Below, piece by piece: positions 24,564 to 33,403 of a stretch of DNA of 64,000 bases. The notes beneath the pieces were generated by a model. The model did no database searches. It had not been told where the DNA came from and saw nothing but the letters and a program-made list of their open reading frames with translations. The stretch's first letter is position 1; every line of letters starts with the position of its first letter. The position numbers and the translations under genes are program-made. Origin of the DNA: JBBQLG01 sp964251665 (GTDB lineage Bacteria > Bacteroidota > Bacteroidia > Cytophagales > Spirosomataceae); the NCBI GenBank assembly GCA_964251665.1, contig CAXUKO010000003.1, positions 434,001 to 498,000 on the forward strand, given 5' to 3'.

Positions 24564-27005
24564 TTAATTCTGTAGGATCTTTAGTTTCTGACCTTCCTTA
24601 ACTGTCGCGTCTGACAACTGGTTCCACTCCTGAATTTTCTCAATCGGGACGTTATACTGCTTCGAGATGCGGTACATCGTTTCTCCTTTTTCCACCGTAT
24701 GAATCTGATACGCGGGTTGAGTCGGAGCGGTCGGCCGAGTGGTGGCTGGGAGAGCAGACGACGTAATCACCTGCCCAACCGGGAAGCCCGATGGTACATT
24801 ACGAATCGTTAATTTCTGACCCACGGCAAGTTTGCTTTCAGCCGTCAGGTCATTAGCGGTCATAATCTCGTCAATGGGAACACCGTAGAGTTTGGAGATG
24901 CTGTAGTAGGTCTGTCCGGCCTCAACGCTATGCGTCATCGTACGCCCGGCCGTCGAAGCGGTTGGGCGGGTAACGGGAACGGATGCCGAAACTGTCGGCG
25001 CTGGCGCGGGCATAATGGGGCGCTCCGCAACAGGTGCGGTAGCGGCCAGGGGCGTTGTTTTGGGTCGGGGTGCTGGCATCACCGGCCGTGTCGCCACAGT
25101 TGGTTCCGGCTTGTCGACGCTGGAGACTTCTTCATACCCCCCCGTTTGCAGGGGCTTTACAGGCCGTGCTCCATCTACCTCTTCGTCAATATTATCAGGG
25201 CGGGAAGTTGTAGCCGGGCGGGGTACTGGGTTGGTCCGGGCAGGGGCGGGCTTTTTAACCGGCCGGGAAGCTGTCCCGCTGGTTGCGTAGGAGTCAGAAG
25301 GCAGCGTTCCCGTCCGGGTTGGCTCGTCAGACCGAACAATGATGGTGCGTTGGGTACCATTCGCATCGGGAACGGTTGTTGTCGTTACGACCGGCGCGGG
25401 TTCCATAGCGGCAGGCTTAGTAGTGGACCGGGTTGGCTGGCTGGACACTGACCAGTCATTTGTGCTACTTGTAGCCGTGGGTCTGGGGGCTGGGTCCAGC
25501 TTGGCTGCGCCAGTCTGCGCCTGTTCAGGGCTAACAGTCTGAGCAGGTGGCACCAGCTTCGGCTGGTACAATTTCCGCTCAGACGCGTTTTTCGGAATCG
25601 ACCCCGTAGCCGTTGGCTGGCTCGCTGGCAGTGGCGCGTCGGCGCGGGCGACCACGGGTTTAGCAGGTGTCCGGTCGATGACGTTCGGTGTAGGCGACTT
25701 AATGATTTCTACCGGACGGTTCGAAGGCCGACGTTCGCGCAGCCACATTACCCGGCCCGTCTGGAGCTTTGTTACCCGGTCGAGCCGGTTATAGCGCAGT
25801 AATTTTTTAAGCCGCAGGCCATACCGCTGCGAGATACTCCGTGAGGTTTCGCCTTCCCGTACATTGTGGTAAGGCACGAGCGCTTTTTTGCGCTTCTTGG
25901 CTAAGTAATACACTTCATTAACGACAATCGGGTCGCGGTCGCTCATGTCGTTATAGCGGAGCAGACTCGAAAAGCTGATCTTCGCTTTCTTGGCCAAAGT
26001 ACCTGCGTTATCGCCAATCTGCGCCTGAATGCCGGGTAAGCCATTTATCTCGTACAAAATTGGCTCGTTCCGATTGCTGATACCGGTTGTGACCCGGCGC
26101 AACACCGGAAAGCCAACATCATCCTGCACAAAGTCGGGCGCTTTTTTGGCCGAACCCGAAAGGGCGACCCGCTCCCGCATATCGTTGATGAGATTGGCAG
26201 GCACCGGCAGCACTAAGGTGTATTCTTTATCGGTCGGTACGGCGTCGCCCAGCACCCAGCGGTTATACTTACGCAGTTCAAACTCGTCGATACCCAGTTC
26301 GTCGGACAACTCGCGAATACTGCGGCCGTTCGCTTTGGGATACTCGATGAGTGCGAAAGTATTGACCGTTTTGTAGGATTGCAGGGCGCTTTCAAGGGCG
26401 ATTTTATGGGCAAAAAACCGGAGTACATACCGGTCAGTGCGGCCATCGAGGTTGATTTCGCGGGCATAACTCCAGTCGGCCGGAATCAGTTTGGAAATAC
26501 CACCCGCGCCCAGATAGTACGAGAACAGCGACGATACCCAGTTGTTGAATTGGGTATTGTTCTTCTTCAGATATTTGGCGGCTCCGTGGGTGGAGGCTGT
26601 AATGCTTTTACGTTCATCGATTTCTTCATCTACCCGCATGCCCTGATCCTGAGCAGTTTCGCGTTTGAACTGCCAGTAACCAACGGCGGTCGAGGCCGAA
26701 ACCGCGTCGGGGGTGAGCGAACTTTCCTGCACAGCCAGGTATTTAAAATCCGTCGGTACATCTTCGTCAATCAGGGCTGCTTCCATAATAGGAAAATACA
26801 GCACTGCCCGGTCGAGTTTTGCTTCCCAGAACTTCCGGTTGGCCAACAGGGCATTCACATCCTGTTGAACAACGCGCCGGGCACTCTCATCGAAATGAAC
26901 CGAAATACCAGCGAAATCGAGTTGTTCGGGTACCGTGGGCGTAGGCTGGGCCGAAACGGTTAGTCCGGTAAACAGGAGCAACAGGGGGAGGAGGAGGTTT
27001 TTCAT
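24564..27005 (-). CDS. Membrane-bound lytic murein transglycosylase D-like, LysM repeats
   Basis: 813 residues with a signal peptide ending at VSAQ. The SLT (GH23) domain spans about residues 70-200, with the catalytic glutamate in YLAVQESSLTP and VGYWQFKRETA following. Five LysM-like modules are seen: three in the middle (about 215-440) and two strong ones near the C-terminus (VEAGQTYYSISKLYGVP and VEKGETMYRISKQYNVP). A long Pro/Thr/Ala linker (about 440-690) separates them. It cleaves peptidoglycan glycan strands in the periplasm. The gene leads an operon with DUF3109 and ATL genes. Confidence 0.92.
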   Translation of the reverse strand: MKNLLLPLLLLFTGLTVSAQPTPTVPEQLDFAGISVHFDESARRVVQQDVNALLANRKFWEAKLDRAVLYFPIMEAALIDEDVPTDFKYLAVQESSLTPDAVSASTAVGYWQFKRETAQDQGMRVDEEIDERKSITASTHGAAKYLKKNNTQFNNWVSSLFSYYLGAGGISKLIPADWSYAREINLDGRTDRYVLRFFAHKIALESALQSYKTVNTFALIEYPKANGRSIRELSDELGIDEFELRKYNRWVLGDAVPTDKEYTLVLPVPANLINDMRERVALSGSAKKAPDFVQDDVGFPVLRRVTTGISNRNEPILYEINGLPGIQAQIGDNAGTLAKKAKISFSSLLRYNDMSDRDPIVVNEVYYLAKKRKKALVPYHNVREGETSRSISQRYGLRLKKLLRYNRLDRVTKLQTGRVMWLRERRPSNRPVEIIKSPTPNVIDRTPAKPVVARADAPLPASQPTATGSIPKNASERKLYQPKLVPPAQTVSPEQAQTGAAKLDPAPRPTATSSTNDWSVSSQPTRSTTKPAAMEPAPVVTTTTVPDANGTQRTIIVRSDEPTRTGTLPSDSYATSGTASRPVKKPAPARTNPVPRPATTSRPDNIDEEVDGARPVKPLQTGGYEEVSSVDKPEPTVATRPVMPAPRPKTTPLAATAPVAERPIMPAPAPTVSASVPVTRPTASTAGRTMTHSVEAGQTYYSISKLYGVPIDEIMTANDLTAESKLAVGQKLTIRNVPSGFPVGQVITSSALPATTRPTAPTQPAYQIHTVEKGETMYRISKQYNVPIEKIQEWNQLSDATVKEGQKLKILQN

Positions 27006-27018
27006 AAATACGGGTAGA

Positions 27019-27660
27019 CTATCGTTTGCGCATCACGAGAATGCCGTCGCGGATGGGTAAAAGGATATTTTCGATGCGGGGGTCGGCCTGAATTTTTTCG
27101 TTAAAGGCCAGCACGGCTAGGGTGTCTTTGTCGGATGGTTTCACGGATTGCACGACTTTTCCGCTCCAGAGTACATTATCGGCCAGAATAAAGCCGCCGG
27201 GCCGCACCTTATCGATAACCAGATCAAAATACAGGCCATTGTTGAGTTTGTCGGCGTCGATAAACACCAAATCGAGAATTTCGTCAATGGCCGGGATCAG
27301 GTCGGCAGCGTTGCCAAGCCGGAAATCGATACGGTCACCATAAGGAGACTGCGCCCAGAACTCCCGCGCGAACGATTCGAGTTCTTCATTGTTATCGAGG
27401 GTAATCACGCGGCCATCATCGGCCAGGCCTTCGGCGAGGCACAGGGCCGAATAGCCGGTATAGGTGCCAATTTCCAGTACGCGCCGGGGGCGGAGCATCC
27501 ACGAAATCATGCTCAAAAACCGCCCCTGACCATGCCCCGACAACATCCGGGAACGCAAAATCCGGAGATGCGTCTGTCGGTTCAGTCGGTACAGCACCTC
27601 ACTTTCGGGCGAGGTATGGGCGTCGGCGTAGGCGGCTATGTCGGGCGGTAGGAAGTCCAT
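27019..27660 (-). CDS. Class I SAM-dependent O-methyltransferase (CCoAOMT-like)
   Basis: 213 residues from the ATG at 27658-27660. The SAM-binding motif I is VLEIGTYTGYSALCLAEGL, with VITLDNNEE carrying the acidic residue for the ribose. DLVFIDADKLNNGLYFDL and GGFILADNVLWSGKV provide the metal-binding Asp and Asn residues of the catechol/CCoA O-methyltransferase family. A TTG nine codons upstream (27687) is less likely. Fourteen bases separate it from the LysM transglycosylase gene on the same strand. The substrate is unknown. Confidence 0.9.
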   Translation of the reverse strand: MDFLPPDIAAYADAHTSPESEVLYRLNRQTHLRILRSRMLSGHGQGRFLSMISWMLRPRRVLEIGTYTGYSALCLAEGLADDGRVITLDNNEELESFAREFWAQSPYGDRIDFRLGNAADLIPAIDEILDLVFIDADKLNNGLYFDLVIDKVRPGGFILADNVLWSGKVVQSVKPSDKDTLAVLAFNEKIQADPRIENILLPIRDGILVMRKR

Positions 27661-27737
27661 TTGTGTAAAACTACGGCTTTCTGCCAAAACGAACGAGCCT
27701 GTTTGGTTGGTATGAACCGAAATTTAGCGGGAGTACG

Positions 27738-27792
27738 TATCTTTGTTAACTTAAGCAACAAGCCCGGCCCGTCAGCGATGCCGGGCTTTTTT
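27738..27792 (+). promoter_or_regulatory. Promoter box followed at once by a terminator hairpin, upstream of the pnk-like gene
   Basis: A TATCTTTG box (27738-27745) is followed 15 bases later by an 8-bp stem (AGCCCGGC with GCCGGGCT, 27761-27768 and 27780-27787) and a T6 tract, ending 11 bases before the kinase ATG. A transcript begun here would stop after about 40 bases unless the hairpin is bypassed. No good -33 TTG is seen at 20 bases. The arrangement repeats that of the rimP leader. Confidence 0.6.
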
Positions 27793-27802
27793 ATGACTAC
27801 TC

Positions 27803-28744
27803 ATGCGAAAAGCCCTGATCCTGACCGGCCTGAGTGGCAGTGGTAAATCGACATTTGCCCGGCAATTCTGCGCCGAAAACCCCAACTATATGCGTATTAA
27901 CCGCGACGACCTCCGGCGGGCCATCGTAGCGGCACCCTTACCGGAATACTGGCAAACGTGGCCTGATTCGGCCAAGAGTCGGGTTGAGAATTTAGTGAAT
28001 GATAACTAGAAAGCCCTAATTGTCAACGGCTTGAAGCGGGGCTGGAATGTGCTGATCGATAATACGAACCTCAACCTGAATTACATTAACGAGTTCCGAA
28101 AATTACTAAGCGAACATACCGATGCCATTGAGATTAGTTACCAGCTTATAGATACACCGATAGACGAGTGCATCCGGCGTGATGAACAGCGCGATGACTC
28201 GGTTGGAGAAGCGGTGATCCGTAAGCAGGCTGAACAACTCAGGGCAATGAAGAAAACCTTTCGGTTCCAGCGTGAAAGGCTGACGCGCACTCCGGTTTTC
28301 CAGCGTGAGCAGGACCAATCACTACCGCGCTGTGTGCTGGTCGATATTGATGGAACGGTAGCGCAGATGAATGGCCGGTCGGCGTTTGCATGGCATCGGG
28401 TGGGGGAGGACCTGCCCAAGTGGCCTATTATCCGGCTGGTGCAGTCCCTGAAGGCGTCGGGTTATGCCATTATCTTTTTTTCGGGGCGGGATGCCGTCTG
28501 CCGGGAAGAGACGACTAACTGGCTCGTACAATATTTTGACTGGGAGGCTGCCGATTTCCAGTTGTTCATGCGTCCCGAAAACGACAACCGGAAAGACTCG
28601 ATTGTGAAGCAGGAACTGTTTATGCAGCATATCCAGGGCCGCTACTTCGTCGAATTTGTGGTTGACGACCGGCAGCAGGTTGTCGATATGTGGCGTCGTA
28701 CGCTTGGCCTGACGTGTTTGCAGGTAGATTACGGGGATTTTTAG
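27803..28744 (+). pseudogene. Polynucleotide kinase-phosphatase-like gene interrupted by an in-frame TAG
   Basis: One continuous frame of about 313 codons with a single TAG at 28007-28009. Upstream of it lie 68 residues with the P-loop GLSGSGKST (9-17) and NRDDLRRAI. Downstream, in the same frame, the kinase continues (KRGWNVLIDNTNLN) and is followed by a HAD-type phosphatase domain with VDIDGTVAQM and FFSGRDAVCR. The order kinase then phosphatase is that of T4 Pnk-like 5'-kinase/3'-phosphatase end-healing enzymes. TAG could come from CAG by one C-to-T change. Translation could restart at TTG 28031, but without the P-loop. The gene is otherwise intact, so this is recent decay, a sequencing error or, least likely, readthrough. 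Confidence 0.85.
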
Positions 28745-28751
28745 TTTGCTT

Positions 28752-28847
28752 ATAAACACAGAGGAAGAGGAGTAAGGCACGGAGTACACAAAGAAGAGAT
28801 TTAACCTCTGTGTACTCCGTGCCTTACTCCTCTTCCTCTGTGTTTAT
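28752..28847. repeat. 39-bp perfect inverted repeat between convergent genes
   Basis: The arms 28752-28790 and 28809-28847 are exact reverse complements over 39 bases, with an 18-base spacer. The sequence begins eight bases after the kinase-phosphatase stop and ends seven bases before the stop of the convergent outer-membrane gene. The CTCTGTG/CACAGAG-rich composition resembles a dispersed family of intergenic repeats. It lacks a T tract, so it is not a simple intrinsic terminator. Confidence 0.9.
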
Positions 28848-28853
28848 TAATCC

Positions 28854-29675
28854 TTACAGTCTGCTCAGCGGAAAGTTGAAGCCGAAGCCGTAGAGGTATT
28901 GCAGTGAGTAAAAATGGTGCGTAGCCCGGCCAACGTGATCGTGACCTAATTCGCTGCCGGTGTAGAGTACGTAAGCGCCCTGTAGATCCGTTTGCAGGAA
29001 GAAGTGCCGGTAAATATCCAGCCGCAGCCCCGTGCTGACACCACCTACAAAACCCTGCGGATGAAAATGCCCTTTATCAAAGTCACCAAGCACGGTTGAA
29101 ATGGTGTAGGAGATCAGCCCACCCGCGCCCACTTTATAAATGGCACTTAATCCAAGGTGTTTGCCGATGCTTAATTTTTGGCGCTTTACCAGATTGATCA
29201 TCAGGTAGTTATTGCCATTAGTGTGTTGCAGGTGGACAAAGTTGGGTGTGACCAGTGTGTCCTTGTCGATGTACCGGCCGCGAATGTTGCCCTGCACATG
29301 AAACACCCGGTTATCATCGACTACGTATTTGAGGTGATCCCAACTGAGTTCGATGCCGAGGTCGTGTTTGTCGCCGAAGAAGTAGCCAAGGTGGGCGTTG
29401 TACTGCGGAATGGTCAGGCTGTTGAATTTCCAGAAGTCGGTCAGATCGGGTCGGTCATGCGCAACGGCGTCGATAATCTTGAAGTCGTAATTGTCCGTTG
29501 CCGTGTTTTTAAACCGGATCGTGCTGCGGGTATACCAGTCGCGGTTGTAGCTCCAGGTAAAGTACAGGCTCTTGTGACCGGGGGTTTTTAGCGGGGGAAA
29601 TTCACTTAATTTCTGGGCATGAGCCAGACTCCCCCACCCGCCAAATGCGAGTAGTAACAGGAAATGTCGGTACAT
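28854..29675 (-). CDS. Putative outer-membrane beta-barrel protein
   Basis: 273 residues with a signal peptide (MYRHFLLLLAFGGWGSLAHA). The mature part has alternating hydrophobic/aromatic strands (YFTWSYNRDW, YNAHLGYFFGD, FVHLQHTNGNNYLMINLVKR) and ends in an aromatic-rich strand (YGFGFNFPLSRL). This is consistent with a small beta-barrel of the outer membrane. No specific family was recognised. It is alone on its strand, separated from dtd by a terminator. Confidence 0.68.
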   Translation of the reverse strand: MYRHFLLLLAFGGWGSLAHAQKLSEFPPLKTPGHKSLYFTWSYNRDWYTRSTIRFKNTATDNYDFKIIDAVAHDRPDLTDFWKFNSLTIPQYNAHLGYFFGDKHDLGIELSWDHLKYVVDDNRVFHVQGNIRGRYIDKDTLVTPNFVHLQHTNGNNYLMINLVKRQKLSIGKHLGLSAIYKVGAGGLISYTISTVLGDFDKGHFHPQGFVGGVSTGLRLDIYRHFFLQTDLQGAYVLYTGSELGHDHVGRATHHFYSLQYLYGFGFNFPLSRL

Positions 29676-29723
29676 ATAATCTGATAGTGATGGTGGTTAA
29701 TTAACAGGCCCTAAGACCGATTA

Positions 29724-29757
29724 CAAAAAAACAAAAGCCCCGGATAAGTTCCGGGGC
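29724..29757 (-). terminator. Intrinsic terminator of dtd
   Basis: Read on the minus strand: an 8-bp GC-rich stem (GCCCCGGA with TCCGGGGC), a five-base loop and a tract of TTTTGTTTTTTT. It starts about 30 bases after the dtd stop. Confidence 0.9.
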
Positions 29758-29787
29758 GGCTGGTTAAGGAGATTAAAAATGAGCCGG

Positions 29788-30240
29788 TTAGAGCCTGCTT
29801 TTAGAGTCGATCAGGATGGTTACGGGACCATCGTTTACCAAGGCTACTTTCATATTAGCCCCAAACTCACCGGTTTGTATAGGCTTCTGCAACTCGGCTT
29901 CTACTTGCCGGATCATCGCTTCGTATAGCGGAATAGCCACTTCGGGCCGGGCGGCTTCGATAAAGCTGGGCCGGTTTCCCTTTTTCGTGCTGGCATGAAG
30001 CGTAAACTGACTGATCAGCAGAATATCTCCGTCAACAGCCGTCAGATCAAGATTCATTTTGCCATCGGCATCGCCGAAAATCCGCATACCGACGATTTTC
30101 TTACCCAGCCACTCCACATCGTCGGGGGTGTCGGTGTGGGTAATGCCGAGCAGCACCAGAAAGCCGGTATTAATTTGGCCTTTGATCTGGTTGTCGATGG
30201 TGACGGAAGCTTGGGAAACGCGCTGAATAACGGCAATCAT
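29788..30240 (-). CDS. dtd: D-aminoacyl-tRNA deacylase
   Basis: 150 residues, the usual family length. The two cross-subunit active-site motifs are present as SQFTLHA (commonly SQFTLYA) and NDGPVTILIDS, which contains the Gly-Pro motif that selects D-amino acids. The N-terminal MIAVIQRVSQASVTID is also typical. The dimeric enzyme removes D-amino acids and glycine mischarged on tRNA. Confidence 0.95.
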   Translation of the reverse strand: MIAVIQRVSQASVTIDNQIKGQINTGFLVLLGITHTDTPDDVEWLGKKIVGMRIFGDADGKMNLDLTAVDGDILLISQFTLHASTKKGNRPSFIEAARPEVAIPLYEAMIRQVEAELQKPIQTGEFGANMKVALVNDGPVTILIDSKSRL

Positions 30241-30337
30241 ACAGTGGTACTTTCATGTCGTTAGGTGGCAAAAATAGCTGTTCCGAAGATAGTGAAAACT
30301 CAGCTTGATCAATCAGAAACTTAGGCATAATACAATG

Positions 30338-31690
30338 TCACAGTTCGGACAGTAAGAATTGGGCGATCAAAAAGTACACACCAATCCCGATCAGGTCATT
30401 AGCTGTAGTAATAAAGGGCCCCGAGGCAACCGCTGGATTAATGCCTATCCGGTTGAGTAGCAAGGGTGTTACCGTACCCATAAATGAAGCCAGCAACACA
30501 ACGGCTAACAGCGATGTAGCAACTACCGGAAATAAACGTGGCTCGCCGATCAGGAAGGTATAAGCACCTGCAATCAGGCCCACAACTAAGCCGTTGATGA
30601 GGGCAACCAACAACGTGCGCAACAACCGCCGACCAAGCGTGACACTCAGGCCCGACGTGTCAGCGAGGCTTTGCAAAATCAGTGACGAAGTCTGAATACC
30701 GACGTTCCCCCCCGTTGAGCCGATGATGGGAATGAAAGCTGCCAGGGCCGCGATTTTGCCCAATTCGGCCTGAAAACCGTTAATGACCGTGGCCGCCAGC
30801 AGACTGCCGCAGGCCCCGGCAATGAGCCAGGGGAGTTGCACTTTAGCCCGCGCCCAGATGGTGTCGTCTTCTTCAACTTCGCCCGACAGACCCGAAATTA
30901 CCTGAATATCTTCTTCGGCCTGTTCGGTGATAACGTCGACGACGTCATCAATGGTGATACGGCCCAGCAAGCGTTTTTGTATGTTAACAACGGGGATAGC
31001 TTCCAGGTCATACCGCTGCATGATCTCAGCCACTTCATCGACGGGCCGGTACGTTTCGACCGAAACGATGTTCTCGTCGTAGATGTCGGCAATTTTGGCC
31101 GTCTTCCGTGCCAGAACAATTTTCTTCAGCGAAACCAGCCCCAGCAACCGACCGAGGTCATCGACCACGTAAATGGCATAGACATTTTCGATGTATTCGG
31201 CCTGCTGTCGGATCTCCTCGATGCACTGATTGACCGTCAGATTGACGTTGATTTTGATCAACTCCTTCTGCATCAGACCACCGGCAACATCTTCGTCGTA
31301 GTGGAGCAGATCCAGAATGAACCGCGCCTGTTCGCGGTCTTCGAGCAGACCAATCACTTCTTCGCGTACCTGAATCGGTTGCTCGTTCAAGATGTCAACG
31401 GCATCGTCAGAGTCCATCTCGTCGATGTACGTGGCGAGGTCGGCGGAGGTAAAATCCTGCAAAAAGGCTTTCCGATCATTCTGATCGATGTTGGCAATAA
31501 TTTCCGCCCCCACCTTTTTATCAAGCAGGTTCAGCAGATAACGGGCCGGTTCCGGTTTCATCTCGTAGAGAATGCCCGAAATATCGGCCGGATACAACTC
31601 CTCCATCTCTGCCCTGAGTAGGGTATCGTTACCGTCGTCTATGGCCGTTTGCAGGCGGTCGAGGTAGTCCTGGGTGAGTTCGAAGGTCAT
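30338..31690 (-). CDS. mgtE: Magnesium transporter MgtE
   Basis: 450 residues in the standard order: N-terminal superhelical domain (to about 130, with YIDEMDSDDAVDILNE), a tandem CBS pair (about 135-255) and a five-helix membrane domain (about 285-450). The pore helix contains STGGNVGIQTSSLILQSLA and GTVTPLLLNRIGINPAVASG, two family signatures. The cytosolic domains sense Mg2+ and gate the channel. Confidence 0.94.
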   Translation of the reverse strand: MTFELTQDYLDRLQTAIDDGNDTLLRAEMEELYPADISGILYEMKPEPARYLLNLLDKKVGAEIIANIDQNDRKAFLQDFTSADLATYIDEMDSDDAVDILNEQPIQVREEVIGLLEDREQARFILDLLHYDEDVAGGLMQKELIKINVNLTVNQCIEEIRQQAEYIENVYAIYVVDDLGRLLGLVSLKKIVLARKTAKIADIYDENIVSVETYRPVDEVAEIMQRYDLEAIPVVNIQKRLLGRITIDDVVDVITEQAEEDIQVISGLSGEVEEDDTIWARAKVQLPWLIAGACGSLLAATVINGFQAELGKIAALAAFIPIIGSTGGNVGIQTSSLILQSLADTSGLSVTLGRRLLRTLLVALINGLVVGLIAGAYTFLIGEPRLFPVVATSLLAVVLLASFMGTVTPLLLNRIGINPAVASGPFITTANDLIGIGVYFLIAQFLLSEL

Positions 31691-31694
31691 GGTT

Positions 31695-31758
31695 CAGTGA
31701 GTAGTGTATAGTGGTTAGCGATCAGTAACAGCCTTACTAACTGCTACTCACTAACCAC
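31695..31758. repeat. Imperfect inverted repeat of GTGAGTAG/GTGGTTAG units overlapping the rsmA stop
   Basis: Left units GTGAGTAG and GTGGTTAG (31698-31719) recur as CTACTCAC and CTAACCAC on the right (31744-31757), in the opposite orientation. The right arm encodes the last four residues and the stop of rsmA. It is short, and its assignment as a mobile repeat is uncertain. Confidence 0.45.
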
Positions 31759-32658
31759 AGCCCACAGATTCGTCAATTCCACAAACTGTGCCACACTAAG
31801 TTGTTCGGCGCGTTTGTCCATGAACGGGTGCGATAGGGCGGCTTCAGGTGGGTTAAGGGGTTTCAGGGCATTGCGGAGCGTTTTCCGGCGTTGATTGAAG
31901 CCATGCTTTACAACCTGAACAAACTTGCGCTCATCACAATCGAGTTGCTGTACCGCGTTGCGTTTTAAGCTGATCACCCCCGAAAACACGTTGGGCGGAG
32001 GAATAAACACGTCTGGATCAACGGTGAACTCGTATTTTATATCGTACCAGGCCTGGAGCAGTACACTTAGAATACCGTAATCTTTATTGCCCGGTGGCGA
32101 GGCAATTCGCTGGGCTACCTCGCGCTGTAGCATACAGACCACTTCCGGCACCCGGTCGCGCATGTCCAGCACCTTGAAAAGAATCTGGCTTGAAATATTA
32201 TAGGGGAAGTTGCCAATGACCGCAAACGGCCCGCCTTCGAATAAGTCCGTCAGGTTCATTTGCAGGAAATCACCATCGATGATGCGACCGCGCAGGGCCG
32301 AGAAGTGTTCGTTCAGGTAGGCAACAGACTCGCGATCAATTTCGATTACGTGGGTTTCAAACTGAGTTTTTGGCAACAGAAACTGGGTTAATACGCCCAT
32401 ACCCGGTCCAATTTCGAGCACGCGGCTATACCCGCCATGTCCCGTCAGGCCATCGGCAATGCGCTCGGCAATGCTCAGGTCTTTCAGAAAATGCTGACCC
32501 AAGTGTTTCTTGGCACGAACGGTGTCCGGGTAATCTCCCGTCGTGGACGGTTTGACTGATTTGCCCCTGCCCGAATCTCTTTTATCCGGCCGGTTTTTGG
32601 CTGAATTTCCCTTTGCTGGACGGTTTCGGTCTGGAGTACGGCTCACGAGTGCGATCAT
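31744..32658 (-). CDS. rsmA: 16S rRNA (adenine1518/1519-N6) dimethyltransferase RsmA (KsgA)
   Basis: 304 residues. After a basic N-terminal tail of about 48 residues rich in Arg, Lys and Pro (longer than usual), the core begins at KKHLGQHFLKD. SAM motif VLEIGPGMGVL, the acidic ETHVIEIDRE and the catalytic NFPYNISS are present. The C-terminal helical domain with FNQRRKTLRNAL is intact. The enzyme dimethylates two adenosines near the 3' end of 16S rRNA late in 30S assembly. Confidence 0.95.
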   Translation of the reverse strand: MIALVSRTPDRNRPAKGNSAKNRPDKRDSGRGKSVKPSTTGDYPDTVRAKKHLGQHFLKDLSIAERIADGLTGHGGYSRVLEIGPGMGVLTQFLLPKTQFETHVIEIDRESVAYLNEHFSALRGRIIDGDFLQMNLTDLFEGGPFAVIGNFPYNISSQILFKVLDMRDRVPEVVCMLQREVAQRIASPPGNKDYGILSVLLQAWYDIKYEFTVDPDVFIPPPNVFSGVISLKRNAVQQLDCDERKFVQVVKHGFNQRRKTLRNALKPLNPPEAALSHPFMDKRAEQLSVAQFVELTNLWAVVSE

Positions 32659-32785
32659 TTATGAAATTCGCCACAAAGGTACGGAGACGCCGTTGATAAC
32701 GGGTCAGTCCCGATGGAACAAAAAGGGTGGCGCAGGTAAACCGCTTTGTGTACTTTTAGCCGTTCAAACCGACATCTTTTTTTCA

Positions 32786-33382
32786 ATGCAGGGCCAGATT
32801 ATTCATTACGACGACCTGACCCGTTGCGGACTGCTCCGCGACGATGCCGGTCAGGCCGTTTATTTTCGTCGGGAGCAGGTCGCCGGTGACGATACCATTA
32901 CCGACCGGCAGCGGGTGTCGCTAATAAAGTCAGCCGAAAATGTACTGACAATTCTACTATTACCTCCGCAGCCAGCTCCCCCGGTTATTTCAGTGCCGTC
33001 CCGGACGGGTAAAGCGTCGGAGTATAACGTACCTGCCGACTGGCCGAACTGGCTCGGTGCGCTGCTGACCGCGGTGACGGTGCTGGTGTTGTGGCTGGCT
33101 GGCCGCGATATGACCTGGGAGTCGTACCAGAAAACGCCGAGCCTGACCAATTCCTGGTGGGGTATTGGTGCCGGTAGCCTGCTGGTGTATCAGGTGGTAA
33201 ATTACATTGCATCGGTACCAGCCCGAACCCTGCACTCAACGGCCTGGCTTGTTGTGTTCTGTTCACTGTTTTTTCAGGGGTGTAATGAGTTTCGGACTAA
33301 AGCCACCCTTGACTGGTACGATATTTTGTTGGTCGCGACGTTAGTTATAGCGTACGTACTTCCTCTTTTCAAACGTTCTTAA
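32786..33382 (+). CDS. Membrane protein with cold-shock-like N-terminal domain (system component 1)
   Basis: 198 residues from ATG 32786. The first 60 residues (MQGQIIHYDDLTRCGLLRDD, AVYFRREQV, RQRVSLI) resemble a degenerate cold-shock/OB-fold strand order ('M-x-G-x-I-x-x-Y...G.I....G..Y.F') without clear RNP aromatic motifs. After a Pro-rich linker come four hydrophobic segments between about 95 and 195. DUF1294 proteins combine a CSD-like domain with membrane helices, but I cannot assign this one to that family. It is the first gene of the tubulin/actin-like cluster, 21 bases ahead of the VWA-like gene. A weak TACTTTTA box is at 32751-32758. Confidence 0.75.
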   Translation: MQGQIIHYDDLTRCGLLRDDAGQAVYFRREQVAGDDTITDRQRVSLIKSAENVLTILLLPPQPAPPVISVPSRTGKASEYNVPADWPNWLGALLTAVTVLVLWLAGRDMTWESYQKTPSLTNSWWGIGAGSLLVYQVVNYIASVPARTLHSTAWLVVFCSLFFQGCNEFRTKATLDWYDILLVATLVIAYVLPLFKRS

Positions 33383-33403
33383 ATTTTGACCGTTTATTCA
33401 CAC

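Noticed and set aside
27803..28744. Stop-codon recoding (for example pyrrolysine or selenocysteine)
   Set aside because: Bacteroidota do not use TAG for these in known cases, no recoding element or special tRNA is seen, and a single nonsense change explains it more simply.
32543..32785. Longer N-terminus for the first gene of the cytoskeletal cluster
   Set aside because: The extra 81 residues are antisense to rsmA and the start is not preceded by a sensible signal; ATG 32786 matches the predicted domain start.
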